Origin: Fimbriimonadaceae bacterium
GTDB taxonomy: Bacteria > Armatimonadota > UBA10988
Length of the DNA: 64,000 nt
Direction: 5' to 3'
NCBI GenBank assembly: GCA_020850355.1
Contig: JADZEX010000044.1
Coordinates: 62,001 to 126,000 of the forward strand
Positions 43,330 to 51,946 of the stretch are shown here, in pieces (the stretch's first letter is position 1; every line of letters begins with the position of its first letter). The translations under genes were made by a program, and so were the position numbers. The notes under the pieces are model-generated. The model did no database searches. It was not told the DNA's origin and worked only from the letters and a program-made list of their open reading frames with translations.

Positions 43330-44856
43330 TCACTGCGCCGCACCGGCGGCCCAGACGCCGCCCGCGGTGGCTGTGGGGTGGTGCCGGTCCGGCAGGTCGA
43401 CCAGCGGAAAGAGCGGCGGGACATGCTGCCACTCGAGGCGCCGGTAGGCTCCGCTGGCGGCGCCGGGGCAATCGGCCAGCAACAGCTCGGCGGCGAACGG
43501 GCCGTAGTCGTGGCGGAAGCCGAAGGGCGATTTCACCACCACCGCCTGCGCCCGCGCCGGATCCAGGCCGAGACTGCGGTAGACCAGCGGATGGCTGCCG
43601 ATGGTGATGTGACTGGTCACCGCCAGCACCGCGGCGCCGCACTCGAAGGCCACCGAGAGGCCGGCATCGAAGGCGATGCCGCCAGCGCCGTGGCCGCGGA
43701 CCACGTAGCGCCCATCGCTGACCGCCCTGACGCGGCCGGTCAAGGTCAACGGCGGGCCGGTCCGCGGGTCGAGCTTGCCGCCGATCGGCAGCGTCAGCGT
43801 GGCTCCCACGCCGGCCCGGCCGGCCGCCTGGGCCGCCAGCGGGTCGACCACACTGACCAGCACCGGGCCGGGCAGATCGGCTGCCAGCAGCGCTCGCAGC
43901 AGAATCGTGCTGTCGCCCGGCGCGCCGCTGTTGGTGGCGTCGGCGACGTCGGCGATCACCACCGGCCAGCGCGGCGCCGCACGCACCCGAGCGACCACCT
44001 CGGCCGGCGCCAGGCCGGCCTCGCCGCAGGTGTCGCGCAGCTCCCAGAGGCGGTCGGCGAAAGTGTCCGCGAGACGGTCAGCGGTCGCCGGATCGCCATC
44101 GGTGGTGACGACGATGCTGCTGCCGAGGCCTGGCACATCGAGCCAGGGCTGGACCGGGTAGAGGCCGCAGTCGAGCGCCTCACCCGCTGCCTCGGCAGCC
44201 CGCAGGGATTCCGCCAGGGGCTGTAGCGGGCCGCTCTGGGTGCTGGCGCGCTCGACTCCCAGGATGGCGGGGACCTTGCGCAGCGCGGTCACCGGGCGAA
44301 TCCGACCGGCGATCCGGCGCGCCAGCAGATGCGCCGCGCGGGCGCCGGTCTCGACCAGGTCGACATGCGGAATCTCGTGGTAGCCGACCACCAGGTCGGC
44401 GCTGCGGACCAGGGCCGCCGTGACATTGGCGTGGCAGTCGAGGGTCACCGCCAGCGGGACTTGCGGCCCGACCAGCGCCCGAACCTCACCGGCCAGCGTC
44501 CCGGCGACGTCGGGCACGCTGACCGCGGCCGTGGCGCCGTGCAGGCTCAACAACACGCCATCCACCGGCAGCACCGCCCGCAGGCCGTCCAGCAGGTCGC
44601 GGCTGAGCCGCTCGTAGGCGACATCCTCCAGGCAGCCCCCCGACCAGGCCACCGCGCGCAGCAGCGGCAGCGGCTTGATGCCGGCGGCGGCGAAGGTGCG
44701 GAAGACGCCCGCTAGTTCGTCGACCTCGCCGTAGAGCTGCCGGATCTGCTCCGGATCGCGCGAGAGGCCGAAACGATGGTAGGCCGCCAACCCGGTGAGG
44801 TTGGGGTTGTGGGTGTTGGTCTCTTGTCGCCACTGGGCGACTGCCACACGTGGCAC
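43330..44856 (-). CDS. M81-family metallopeptidase (MlrC-like)
   Basis: 508 residues. VAVAQWRQETNTHNP at the start, LSLHGATAA, VTLDCHANVT and GYHEIPHVD are the M81/MlrC landmarks, with zinc ligands in the DCH and HEIPH segments. The C-terminal MlrC domain has IADVADATNSGAPGDST. MlrC cleaves linearised microcystin in sphingomonads, but most family members have unknown substrates. GTG start with only a weak SD. Its own promoter lies at 44878-44906, and it is divergent from the isomerase gene. Confidence 0.88.
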   Translation of the reverse strand: MPRVAVAQWRQETNTHNPNLTGLAAYHRFGLSRDPEQIRQLYGEVDELAGVFRTFAAAGIKPLPLLRAVAWSGGCLEDVAYERLSRDLLDGLRAVLPVDGVLLSLHGATAAVSVPDVAGTLAGEVRALVGPQVPLAVTLDCHANVTAALVRSADLVVGYHEIPHVDLVETGARAAHLLARRIAGRIRPVTALRKVPAILGVERASTQSGPLQPLAESLRAAEAAGEALDCGLYPVQPWLDVPGLGSSIVVTTDGDPATADRLADTFADRLWELRDTCGEAGLAPAEVVARVRAAPRWPVVIADVADATNSGAPGDSTILLRALLAADLPGPVLVSVVDPLAAQAAGRAGVGATLTLPIGGKLDPRTGPPLTLTGRVRAVSDGRYVVRGHGAGGIAFDAGLSVAFECGAAVLAVTSHITIGSHPLVYRSLGLDPARAQAVVVKSPFGFRHDYGPFAAELLLADCPGAASGAYRRLEWQHVPPLFPLVDLPDRHHPTATAGGVWAAGAAQ

Positions 44857-44877
44857 CGCACACCTGCCTTGGACCGG

Positions 44878-44906
44878 AGTCTAGCAAGCCCTGGCGGCGC
44901 CGTCAA
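44878..44906 (-). promoter_or_regulatory. Promoter of the M81 peptidase gene
   Basis: Minus-strand TTGACG (44901-44906), 17 nt, TAGACT (44878-44883), ending 21 nt before the GTG start. It has the same -35 and spacing as the prs promoter. Confidence 0.6.
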
Positions 44907-44965
44907 ACCGCGGCCGCGGAGGATTCGGCGCGGTGGCCGTGAAGCTCGGCCTGAGGAGACAGGCA

Positions 44966-46003
44966 ATGGCAGGCAGCTACCGCTTCAGCGTCGGGCCGTG
45001 GAACATCCACGAGGGCGCCGACCCGTTCGGGCCGACGGTTCGGGCCTCCGTGCCGTTCGCCACGAAGATGGCCGCGGTGCGGGCCCTCGGCTACGAGTCG
45101 GTGATGCTGCACGACGACGACGCCGTGCCGGAGCTGGAGCGCCTTTCGCCGCAACAGATCGCCAGCGAGGCGGCGGCGCTGAAGGACAGCCTGGCCAACC
45201 TCGGCCTGACCGTCGAGCTGTCGGCGCCGCGGCTCTGGGAGGGCGGGCAGTGGGTTGACGGGGGCTACACCGCCAACGACCCGACCGTCCGCGCCGCGGC
45301 CCTCGAACGCACCAAGCGCTGCATCGACGTCTGTCGTCACCTCGGCACCGACCTGATGGTGCTGTGGCTGGCCCGCGAAGGCACTTACGTGCGCGAAAGC
45401 AAATCCGCGGTGCGCAGCGTCGAGTTGCTGCTCGAGGCGATCAACGCGATGCTGGCCTACGATCCCGACATCCGCATCGCGATTGAGCCGAAGCCGAACG
45501 AACCGATGGACATCGCCTATCTCCCGACCATCGGGCATGCGGTCGCCATCGGCTACCGCAGCGCCGATCCCAGCCGGGTTGGGGCCCTGGTCGAGAGTGC
45601 CCACGCGATTCTGGCGGGGCTCGATCCGGCCGACGAGATGGCCTTCGCACTGAGCGCCGGCAAGCTCTGGAGCGTCCACCTGAACGACCAGAACGGCCTG
45701 AAGTACGACCAGGACAAGTCCTTCGGGGCGGCCAACCTGCGGACCGCCTTCGACCAGGTGCTGGTGCTCGAAGACGCTGGCTACGGCAGCCGCGGCGAGA
45801 TGGTGGCCTTCGACGTCAAGGCGATGCGAACCACTCGGCCGGAGCACCAGTTGCAGCACCTCGCCAACAGCCGCGAGATCTTCCTGGCGCTGGTCGACAA
45901 GGCGCGGAGCTTGGACCGGGCGACGGTCGCCAGCCTGGCCGCGGCGCGCGACTACGAGGGCCTGGACCGGCTGGTCCTGCGCCACCTGCTAGGTCTCGAC
46001 TGA
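44966..46003 (+). CDS. Xylose-isomerase-like TIM-barrel sugar isomerase
   Basis: 345 residues, near the short actinobacterial XylA type. Landmarks: FSVGPWNIHEGADPFG, LHDDDAVP (catalytic His and Asp), IEPKPNEP (metal Glu and Lys), ESAHAIL (Glu/His of site 2), LKYDQDKSFGA (Asp pair) and FDVKAMRT. The conserved HIDLNGQ stretch reads SVHLNDQN, so one metal-ligand Asp appears to be His. Isomerisation of an aldose is likely, but xylose itself is uncertain. ATG has GAGGAG 7 nt upstream. Divergent from the M81 gene. Confidence 0.82.
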   Translation: MAGSYRFSVGPWNIHEGADPFGPTVRASVPFATKMAAVRALGYESVMLHDDDAVPELERLSPQQIASEAAALKDSLANLGLTVELSAPRLWEGGQWVDGGYTANDPTVRAAALERTKRCIDVCRHLGTDLMVLWLAREGTYVRESKSAVRSVELLLEAINAMLAYDPDIRIAIEPKPNEPMDIAYLPTIGHAVAIGYRSADPSRVGALVESAHAILAGLDPADEMAFALSAGKLWSVHLNDQNGLKYDQDKSFGAANLRTAFDQVLVLEDAGYGSRGEMVAFDVKAMRTTRPEHQLQHLANSREIFLALVDKARSLDRATVASLAAARDYEGLDRLVLRHLLGLD

Positions 46004-46025
46004 CCCCCCGGCCGCGGCGCGGAGC

Positions 46026-46055
46026 CTGACAGCGGGCGCCTGCCGGTGGTACGAT
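46026..46055 (+). promoter_or_regulatory. Promoter of the PocR-GAF kinase gene
   Basis: CTGACA (46026-46031), an 18-nt spacer and TACGAT (46050-46055), 27 nt before the start codon. Confidence 0.5.
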
Positions 46056-46081
46056 GAGAGCCAGGGCGGCGGGCGAGACGG

Positions 46082-47920
46082 ATGGAGCAGCGGAGCTTCT
46101 TCGGCGACGTCATCGAGCGGGCGGAGTGGCAGCGGATCCAGGATCTGCTGGCGACGGCGCTGCGCATGGAGGTGCGCACCTTCGGCCCGGACGGCACCGA
46201 GCTGTGCCATGCCAGTGGGCAGTCCGAGTACCGGCTGCTGCTGGCCAACTCGAGCAGCTTTCGTGAAGCCGTCCGGATGAGCCGGCCGCTGCTGATCCGC
46301 AGTGCTGGCGAGCAGAACGAAATCAAGGTCGTCAACACCCCGACCGGCCGGCTGCGGTTCAGCGTGCCCTTCTTCCTCGACGGCCAACACATTGCCACCA
46401 TCGCCGGCGGTGGGGTGGTCGAACGGCCGCTGCCCGACCACCAGGTAATCGCCTACGCCAAGCAGTTTGGCGTCGACGCCCGGCTGCTGGTGCAGGCCGC
46501 CAAGAAGCTGCCCCTCTCCAGCCGCCAGGCCTGCCTCTCCGCGGCGCACCTGGTGGCCGCCTTGCTCGACCAGATCATCACCGCCGTCGAGAACCGCCGC
46601 AGGGCGGAGATCCGCACGTTGCGCCTGAAGGTGCTGGCCGAGGTCGGCCACGCCGTCAGCGACAGCCTCGACCTGCTCCGCGTGCTGGACACCGTCGCCT
46701 CGGCGATTCCGCAGGTCATGCTGGTCAAGGCAGCGGTCGTCGCATTGGTCGAGGACGACGGCGTGACCTTGCGGATCCAGGCCGCCAGCGGGCTCTCCGA
46801 CGAGTCCTGGCAGACCCCGTTCGAGGTCGGCACGGGGCTGCTGGGCCATGTCGCGGCCACCGGCGAGGCGGTCAACGTGCCCGACCTGCTGGCTGACCCG
46901 CGCAACGCCTACCACGCCTTCGACGAGCACGAGGGGATGCGCTCGATGTTGGCGGCGCCGCTGCGCGATGGGGAGCAGGTGGTCGGCGTGGTGGCCGGCT
47001 TCCACGGCGCCACGCGGGGCTTCACCGGCGGCGACGAGCAGGTCCTGGAGTCGCTCGCCGACTTCGCCGCGTCGGCGGTCCGCAACGCGCGCCTGTTCAC
47101 CCGTCTGAACCAGGCCTACCGCGAGCTCGGGGTCTCGACCCGCCGGCTCCGCGAGGTGCAGGAGCGGCTGTTCCACGCCGACCGGCTGGCGACCGTCGGC
47201 CAAATGAGCACCGTCACCGCGCACGAGATGAAGAACAGCCTGGGCGGCATCATCGGCGCCGCGGCGACGGTGCGCGACCAACTGCACCAGCTCAGCGACG
47301 GCGACGTGCGCGAGCTGCTGGCAGCCATCGCCGAGGAGGGCTGGCGGCTGCGTGACACCATCGAGACTGTTCGCTCCTACAGCAAGCCCACCCACTACGG
47401 CACCGGCGTTTACGCGGCCGCGGAGGTGTTGCAGGATGTGGTGCGGCTGCTGCGCTTCGACAAGAGCTTCCGCGGCGTCAAGGTCGAGGTCGAGGTGCCC
47501 GAAGCATGCTCGTTCCGAGCCGACCGCGACCGCTTCAAGCAGGTGCTGTTGAACCTGCTGCGCAACGCTGCCGAGGCCTTCACCGGCGTCACCGGCCGGA
47601 CTCCGCGGATCGTGCTGGCTGCGCGGCCGGTGGCCGACGAGGTCGCCATCACGGTCAGCGACAATGGCGTTGGGATTCCCGATGAACTGCTGACCCGCAT
47701 CTGGGAGCCGTTCTTCACCACCAAAGGCGAGGCCGGGACCGGGCTTGGCTTGGACGCGGTGCAGCAGATCGTGCAAGGACTTGGCGGCAGCATCGCCGTC
47801 GACAGTGAGGTTGGGGTGGGGACCACCTTCACGGTGCGCTTGCCCCAGGCCAGCCCCGCGACCCCGACCGCAGCGGCGGCGACAGGGACCACGCCGTCAG
47901 AGAGGCAGACCGAGACGTGA
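46082..47920 (+). CDS. PocR-GAF sensor histidine kinase
   Basis: 612 residues, no transmembrane segment. Residues ~10-165 resemble a PocR ligand-binding domain (VPFFLDGQHIATIAGGGV). A GAF domain follows (~180-340, GTGLLGHVAATGEAVNVPDL), then a HisKA domain with the phospho-acceptor in TAHEMKNSLGG and a HATPase with NLLRNAAEAF, DNGVGIP and TGLGLDAVQQIV. It should autophosphorylate in response to a soluble cytoplasmic ligand; PocR domains often bind small hydrocarbon derivatives. No response regulator is adjacent. Its stop overlaps argC in GTGA. Confidence 0.85.
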   Translation: MEQRSFFGDVIERAEWQRIQDLLATALRMEVRTFGPDGTELCHASGQSEYRLLLANSSSFREAVRMSRPLLIRSAGEQNEIKVVNTPTGRLRFSVPFFLDGQHIATIAGGGVVERPLPDHQVIAYAKQFGVDARLLVQAAKKLPLSSRQACLSAAHLVAALLDQIITAVENRRRAEIRTLRLKVLAEVGHAVSDSLDLLRVLDTVASAIPQVMLVKAAVVALVEDDGVTLRIQAASGLSDESWQTPFEVGTGLLGHVAATGEAVNVPDLLADPRNAYHAFDEHEGMRSMLAAPLRDGEQVVGVVAGFHGATRGFTGGDEQVLESLADFAASAVRNARLFTRLNQAYRELGVSTRRLREVQERLFHADRLATVGQMSTVTAHEMKNSLGGIIGAAATVRDQLHQLSDGDVRELLAAIAEEGWRLRDTIETVRSYSKPTHYGTGVYAAAEVLQDVVRLLRFDKSFRGVKVEVEVPEACSFRADRDRFKQVLLNLLRNAAEAFTGVTGRTPRIVLAARPVADEVAITVSDNGVGIPDELLTRIWEPFFTTKGEAGTGLGLDAVQQIVQGLGGSIAVDSEVGVGTTFTVRLPQASPATPTAAAATGTTPSERQTET

Positions 47921-48957
47921 TCAACGCGAAGGTGATCGGCGCCACCGGCTACGGCGGCCTGGGCATTCTGGAGGGCCTGCTGCGCCATCCCGCCGCGCGG
48001 GTGACTTCGCTGGTGGCCCGGCAGGACGACACCCGGCGGATCGACGAGTTCTTTCCGCACCTCCGCGGACATTGCGACCTGCGGGTGCAAGTGGCCGGCC
48101 AGGAGGTCGACGACGGGACCCCCGACGTGGTCTTCTTCGCGACGCCGAACGGTGTCGGCATGGCCGAGGCGCGGGCCTACCTCGAGGCCGGCGTCAAGGT
48201 CATCGACTACAGTGGCGACTTCCGCTTCAAAGACCCGGCGGTCTACGAGCAGTGGTATGGCGCCGCCCACACCGCGCCGGATCTGCTGGCCGAGGCGGTC
48301 TACGGCCTGCCGGAGTTCTACCGCGCGCAGATCGCCGGGGCCCGCCTGGTCGCCAACCCGGGCTGCTTCGTGGTGGCGGCGGTGCTGGCGCTGGCGCCGG
48401 CCGTGAAGGCAGGGCTGATCGAGCCGAGCGGGATCATCGTCGACGGCAAGTCGGGCATCAGCGGCGCCGGCAAGTCGCCGAAGCCGACCTTTCACTTCCC
48501 GCACCGCAACGAGAACGTTGAGGCCTACCGCATTGTCGAGCACCAACACACCCCCGAGATCGAGACCTACGTCGGCGACTTCGGTGGGCAGCCGGTGACG
48601 GCCACCTTCGTGGCGCACATCGTGCCGACCAGTCGGGGCATTCTCGACACCTGCTACGGCCGGCTGCGGCAAGACGTCAGCGCGGCCGAGGCGCGCGAGG
48701 TCTACCTGGCGGCCTACGCCGACGAGCCGTTTGTGCGCGTCAGTCGTGACGGGACCTGCCACGGCACGGGCGTCGTGCTGGGCAGCAACTTCGTCGACCT
48801 GGCAGTCAATGTCAACCCGCGGACGCGCCAACTGGTGGTCACTGCGGCGGTCGACAACCTGGTCAAAGGCCAGGCGGGCTCGGCGCTGCAGAACATGAAC
48901 GTGCTGTTCGGGCTGCCCGAGGACCAGGGGCTGGAGCGCTTTGGACTCTACCCTTGA
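47917..48957 (+). CDS. argC: N-acetyl-gamma-glutamyl-phosphate reductase
   Basis: 346 residues, normal length. NADP-binding VIGATGYGGLGILEGLLRHP, VVFFATPNGVGM, the active-site Cys in LVANPGCFVVAAVLAL, and GKSGISGAGKSP with the catalytic-region HxPEIE-like HTPEIETYV. It reduces N-acetylglutamyl phosphate in arginine synthesis. GTG start overlapping the kinase stop (GTGA), an unusual coupling of an amino-acid enzyme to a sensor kinase. No other arg gene is in the window. Confidence 0.93.
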   Translation: MINAKVIGATGYGGLGILEGLLRHPAARVTSLVARQDDTRRIDEFFPHLRGHCDLRVQVAGQEVDDGTPDVVFFATPNGVGMAEARAYLEAGVKVIDYSGDFRFKDPAVYEQWYGAAHTAPDLLAEAVYGLPEFYRAQIAGARLVANPGCFVVAAVLALAPAVKAGLIEPSGIIVDGKSGISGAGKSPKPTFHFPHRNENVEAYRIVEHQHTPEIETYVGDFGGQPVTATFVAHIVPTSRGILDTCYGRLRQDVSAAEAREVYLAAYADEPFVRVSRDGTCHGTGVVLGSNFVDLAVNVNPRTRQLVVTAAVDNLVKGQAGSALQNMNVLFGLPEDQGLERFGLYP

Positions 48958-49771
48958 GCGGCCGCGATCCGGCGGGTTGACGTTGCTGCAGGCCGCCGTG
49001 GCGGCGGCCTGGCTCTACGTAACGCCCAGCGTCTGCGGCAGCGAGGGGTGGGGGGCCTACGACCCGCGCTGGTGGCAGTTGGCGGCCGGCTTCTGCGTCG
49101 GCCATGGCCTGTTGCTGGCCGCGGTCGCCGCGGCGCTGCGCGACCCGTGGGCGCCGCTGGTCTGGGTCTGGCCGGCGGTGCTGCTCAAACCGGCCGCCGC
49201 CGCGGGCGCGGTGCCGCCGCTGCTGGCGCTGGTCCCCGCGGCTGCGCTGCTGGCCGCGCTGGCGGCCGGCGGGCTGCCCGTTACGCGCCGCCGGCGGGTT
49301 GGGCTGAGTCTGCTGTTCGCGCTGACCGGCGCCCTGCCCTGGCCGTGGTTGCGGCAGGCCGAACTGCGGGCGATGGGGAAGGTGATCGCGAGCGGTGAAG
49401 TCGAGCTGCTGCTGCGGGACCTGGCCGGCCAGATTGCCGACGACACCGCCGCCCACGGCCTGCCGCCGGCCGATGGGGGCCGCTGGCTGCGTGATCGGCT
49501 GCGGGCACCCGGCTGGCAGGAGCACGACGGCGAGTGGTGGTGGGCCCCAGCGGCGGGGGTCCGCGACAGCGCCGTGCGGCTGCGCTACCTGGCGCCCAGC
49601 AGCGACAGCCCGGCGGCGCCGCTGCTGGAGAGCATCGCGCCGCCGCGGCCGCTTGCCACGGCGCGGCGCTTCACCGCGGTGATCAGCGTCGATGGCGCCA
49701 TCAGTTGGAGCTGGCCGGACGGTCCACCCCCCGCCGTCGCGGCGCGGCGGGCGGCAGCGCCGCGGCCCTAA
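48941..49771 (+). CDS. Membrane protein of unknown function
   Basis: 276 residues. Four hydrophobic segments in the first half (for example VWVWPAVLLKPAAAAGAVPPLLALVPAA, given in part) are followed by a soluble Trp-rich region (EHDGEWWWAPAAG). No family is recognised. TTG start with GGAG 4 nt upstream, overlapping the argC end by 17 nt, so it is likely cotranslated with argC. An internal TTG at 48977 is an alternative start. Confidence 0.55.
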   Translation: MDSTLERPRSGGLTLLQAAVAAAWLYVTPSVCGSEGWGAYDPRWWQLAAGFCVGHGLLLAAVAAALRDPWAPLVWVWPAVLLKPAAAAGAVPPLLALVPAAALLAALAAGGLPVTRRRRVGLSLLFALTGALPWPWLRQAELRAMGKVIASGEVELLLRDLAGQIADDTAAHGLPPADGGRWLRDRLRAPGWQEHDGEWWWAPAAGVRDSAVRLRYLAPSSDSPAAPLLESIAPPRPLATARRFTAVISVDGAISWSWPDGPPPAVAARRAAAPRP

Positions 49772-49778
49772 GCTCGCC

Positions 49779-50138
49779 TCAGCGTCCGCCGGTGACTTCC
49801 TTGAGGCCCATCAACCCGCCGCTGTAGACCTTGACACCCTCTTCGGTCACCAACCAGAGGTTCCCGCGCGAGGAGGTCACGGCGGTGATCTTCGACCGGC
49901 CCAGGTTGTGGTCCAGGCTGCCGGCCTGCTTCCAGCCGCCCAGCCCGTCCTTGTAGAGCGTCACGCTGCGTCGCCCGATCACCCAGACCCCCTCGTCGTC
50001 GTTGGTGACGACCTGCGGGGCGTAGTTCCAGTCCTGGGCCTGCGCTGGCGTCGGCCGCACCAGCCAGGTGCCCAGCGCCAGGCCGGCCAGCAGACCAACC
50101 ACCAGCAGCATCGCCCGCCCACCACCTACCAGTTTCAT
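49779..50138 (-). CDS. Small secreted protein with beta-strand repeats
   Basis: 119 residues. Signal peptide AMLLVVGLLAGLALG ... TPAQAQ with an AQA cleavage site. The mature part has short repeated beta elements (DEGVWVIGRRSVTLYKDGL and RGNLWLVTEEGVKVYSGGL) like one or two blades of a propeller. Function unknown. ATG with AGGAG 6 nt upstream. Follows the phosphoesterase gene by 20 nt. Confidence 0.7.
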   Translation of the reverse strand: MKLVGGGRAMLLVVGLLAGLALGTWLVRPTPAQAQDWNYAPQVVTNDDEGVWVIGRRSVTLYKDGLGGWKQAGSLDHNLGRSKITAVTSSRGNLWLVTEEGVKVYSGGLMGLKEVTGGR

Positions 50139-50158
50139 GAACGGCTCCTATCCACAAC

Positions 50159-51037
50159 TCAGACTACCAGGCGGCGCGGCCAGCGGCGGGCGCGGTCGCC
50201 TGGCTGGCCGGCCACCCACGGTCGGCCCAACTCCTCAGACGCAGGTGTGGGCAGCACTGGCAACGTCTCGACGATCCAGTCCGTCGCGGAGAGGGTGATC
50301 CGCCGCCAGCAGCACGGTGGCTCGACCAGGGCCCCGCCGGCGAGGTGCCAGAGACCGGCTCGCGATTCGAGCTGCTGCACGTGGGCGTGACCACCCAGCA
50401 GCAGCTCGACCTGCTGGTGCCGCGCCAGGATCGCCAGCAAGTCCGCCGAGGCCGCACGGGGCGGCAGATGATCGTCGCTGCCACCGGTCACCCGCGCGAC
50501 GACCGGGATCGCCAAGGGGTGGTTGAGCACCACCGTGGGCAACCCGGCGTGGGCCGCCAGATCGGCGTCGAGCCAGGCGAGCTGTTCGTCGGGCACCTGC
50601 CAAACGCAGCCGGCCGCCGGCACCCAGTAGGGCTGCGGCTCGCCAGCCAGATCGCACCACCAGCTCTGCAGGACGACGAAGTGGACGCCGCAGTGGGTGA
50701 AGCTGTGATGCAGCTCGGCGGCGCCGAAGGCCTGCGGCAGGGCGTCGGGCCAACGTTCGCGATCGCCCGGCTGCAGCGCATCATGGTTGCCCAGGGCGAC
50801 GTAGAGCGGCGGCCAGTCGGCCACCAGCGCGGCGAAGGCGCGTTGCTGCTCCCAAGTACCGGCATCGATCAGGTCACCGCCGTGGAGCACCAGTTCGCAG
50901 CCCGCCAGATCCGTCGCCAGCCGGCGCAGCCGGGGTGCCACGCCTGCCGCGTCGGCCGCGTTGTGGACGCCCCGGCCGCCGGCATGGCCGAGGTGCGTGT
51001 CGGTCACGAAGCCGAAACTCCAGTCGCCGCCGCTCAA
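50159..51037 (-). CDS. Calcineurin-like metallophosphoesterase
   Basis: 292 residues. Metal-binding motifs in order: FVTDTHLGH (D-x-H), LHGGDLID (GD), ALGNHD, VLNHPL and GGHAHV, all canonical. No signal peptide, so cytoplasmic. The substrate is unknown; the family includes cyclic nucleotide and phosphoprotein phosphodiesterases. TTG start overlapping the upstream PHP gene stop in TTGA with no clear SD, implying translational coupling. Confidence 0.83.
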   Translation of the reverse strand: MSGGDWSFGFVTDTHLGHAGGRGVHNAADAAGVAPRLRRLATDLAGCELVLHGGDLIDAGTWEQQRAFAALVADWPPLYVALGNHDALQPGDRERWPDALPQAFGAAELHHSFTHCGVHFVVLQSWWCDLAGEPQPYWVPAAGCVWQVPDEQLAWLDADLAAHAGLPTVVLNHPLAIPVVARVTGGSDDHLPPRAASADLLAILARHQQVELLLGGHAHVQQLESRAGLWHLAGGALVEPPCCWRRITLSATDWIVETLPVLPTPASEELGRPWVAGQPGDRARRWPRRLVV

Positions 51038-51828
51038 GCTGGGCGCCGGGCCGCCGGCGGCTGGCGCCAGGCCGGCTCGGCGAAATCGGCTGCCTGCAGC
51101 CCAAGGGCCGCGGCCACCTCCAAGGTCCAGCCAAATGCGCCGACGTCCCGCGGACTGTGGGCGTCCGAGGCCATCACCAGACGGCAGCCGGCGTCGAGCG
51201 CGGCCTGCATCAGATCAGGATAGGTGTCGCGGTGCCGCGGGGTGAGCTTCTTGACGGCCAGCTCATTGAGTTCGATCAACGTGTTGTGCGCGGCGGCCGC
51301 CGCGAAGACGCCCCGGAAGCCGTCCAACACGGCACCCGCAAAGGCCGGCGTGAGGCCATTTCGGGACAGGAAGATGCCCGGGTGGGCCAGCGTGTCGACG
51401 ACGGGATTGCTGACCAGTTTGGTGGCCCAGGCGAACCAGCGCTCGACCACCGCGGCCCGCTGGTCAGGGCCGAGCACCGGGTTGTCGTACCACCAGTCCT
51501 TGCCGCCAGGGAAATGATGCGTGCTGGCGATGACGTACGCCAGGCCGTCGGTGTGGGCCACCAGGGAGCCGTCCTCGGCCAGGCCGTCGGCATCGATCTC
51601 CGCCCCGACGTAGACGTCGCAGGGCACCTGGTCGGCGACTCGCCGCAGATCGGTCTGAATCCGGTCGACCCGCGCGCGGTGTTGCGGCACGTGCAGGTGC
51701 TCCGTGATCGCCACCGCGCGCAGCCCCCGAGCCGCGGCGGCGCGGAGCAGATTGGGCACCAGCATGTCCTCCGCGGCATGACCGCAGTAGACCGTGTGCA
51801 GATGCGTGTCAAACGACGGCGCGTCCAC
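51034..51828 (-). CDS. PHP-domain phosphoesterase (histidinol-phosphatase-like)
   Basis: 264 residues. PHP-fold metal motifs: FDTHLHTVYCGHA, AVAITEHLH, VGAEIDADG, ASTHHFPGG, TLAHPG and MASDAHSP. Similar proteins hydrolyse histidinol phosphate or other phosphomonoesters. GTG 51828 has GGGAG 6 nt upstream. The longer open frame upstream lies across the rhodanese promoter and is rejected. It is coupled to the metallophosphoesterase gene. Confidence 0.83.
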   Translation of the reverse strand: MDAPSFDTHLHTVYCGHAAEDMLVPNLLRAAAARGLRAVAITEHLHVPQHRARVDRIQTDLRRVADQVPCDVYVGAEIDADGLAEDGSLVAHTDGLAYVIASTHHFPGGKDWWYDNPVLGPDQRAAVVERWFAWATKLVSNPVVDTLAHPGIFLSRNGLTPAFAGAVLDGFRGVFAAAAAHNTLIELNELAVKKLTPRHRDTYPDLMQAALDAGCRLVMASDAHSPRDVGAFGWTLEVAAALGLQAADFAEPAWRQPPAARRPA

Positions 51829-51882
51829 GGCAGACTCCCGCTGCGTGCTTCCAATCGACAGCCGTTTCTCCTCCCCCGGAAC

Positions 51883-51911
51883 TGGACACCCCCGCGACGA
51901 CGTTGCATAAT
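51883..51911 (+). promoter_or_regulatory. Promoter of the rhodanese gene
   Basis: TGGACA (51883-51888), 17 nt, CATAAT (51906-51911); each hexamer has five of six consensus bases. A minus-strand extended -10 (TGG-TATTAT, 51907-51915) for the PHP gene overlaps it. Confidence 0.65.
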
Positions 51912-51926
51912 ACCAGTAGGGGTATT
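51909..51926. promoter_or_regulatory. Palindromic CsoR/CstR-like operator
   Basis: AATACCAGTAGGGGTATT is an inverted repeat (AATACC/GGTATT) resembling the ATACCnnnnnGGTAT sites of CsoR-family repressors. CstR, the persulfide-sensing member, controls rhodanese genes elsewhere. The site overlaps the -10 boxes of both divergent promoters. No CsoR-family gene lies in the window. Confidence 0.55.
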
Positions 51927-51946
51927 CGGGAACGCGGGAGATGGTG

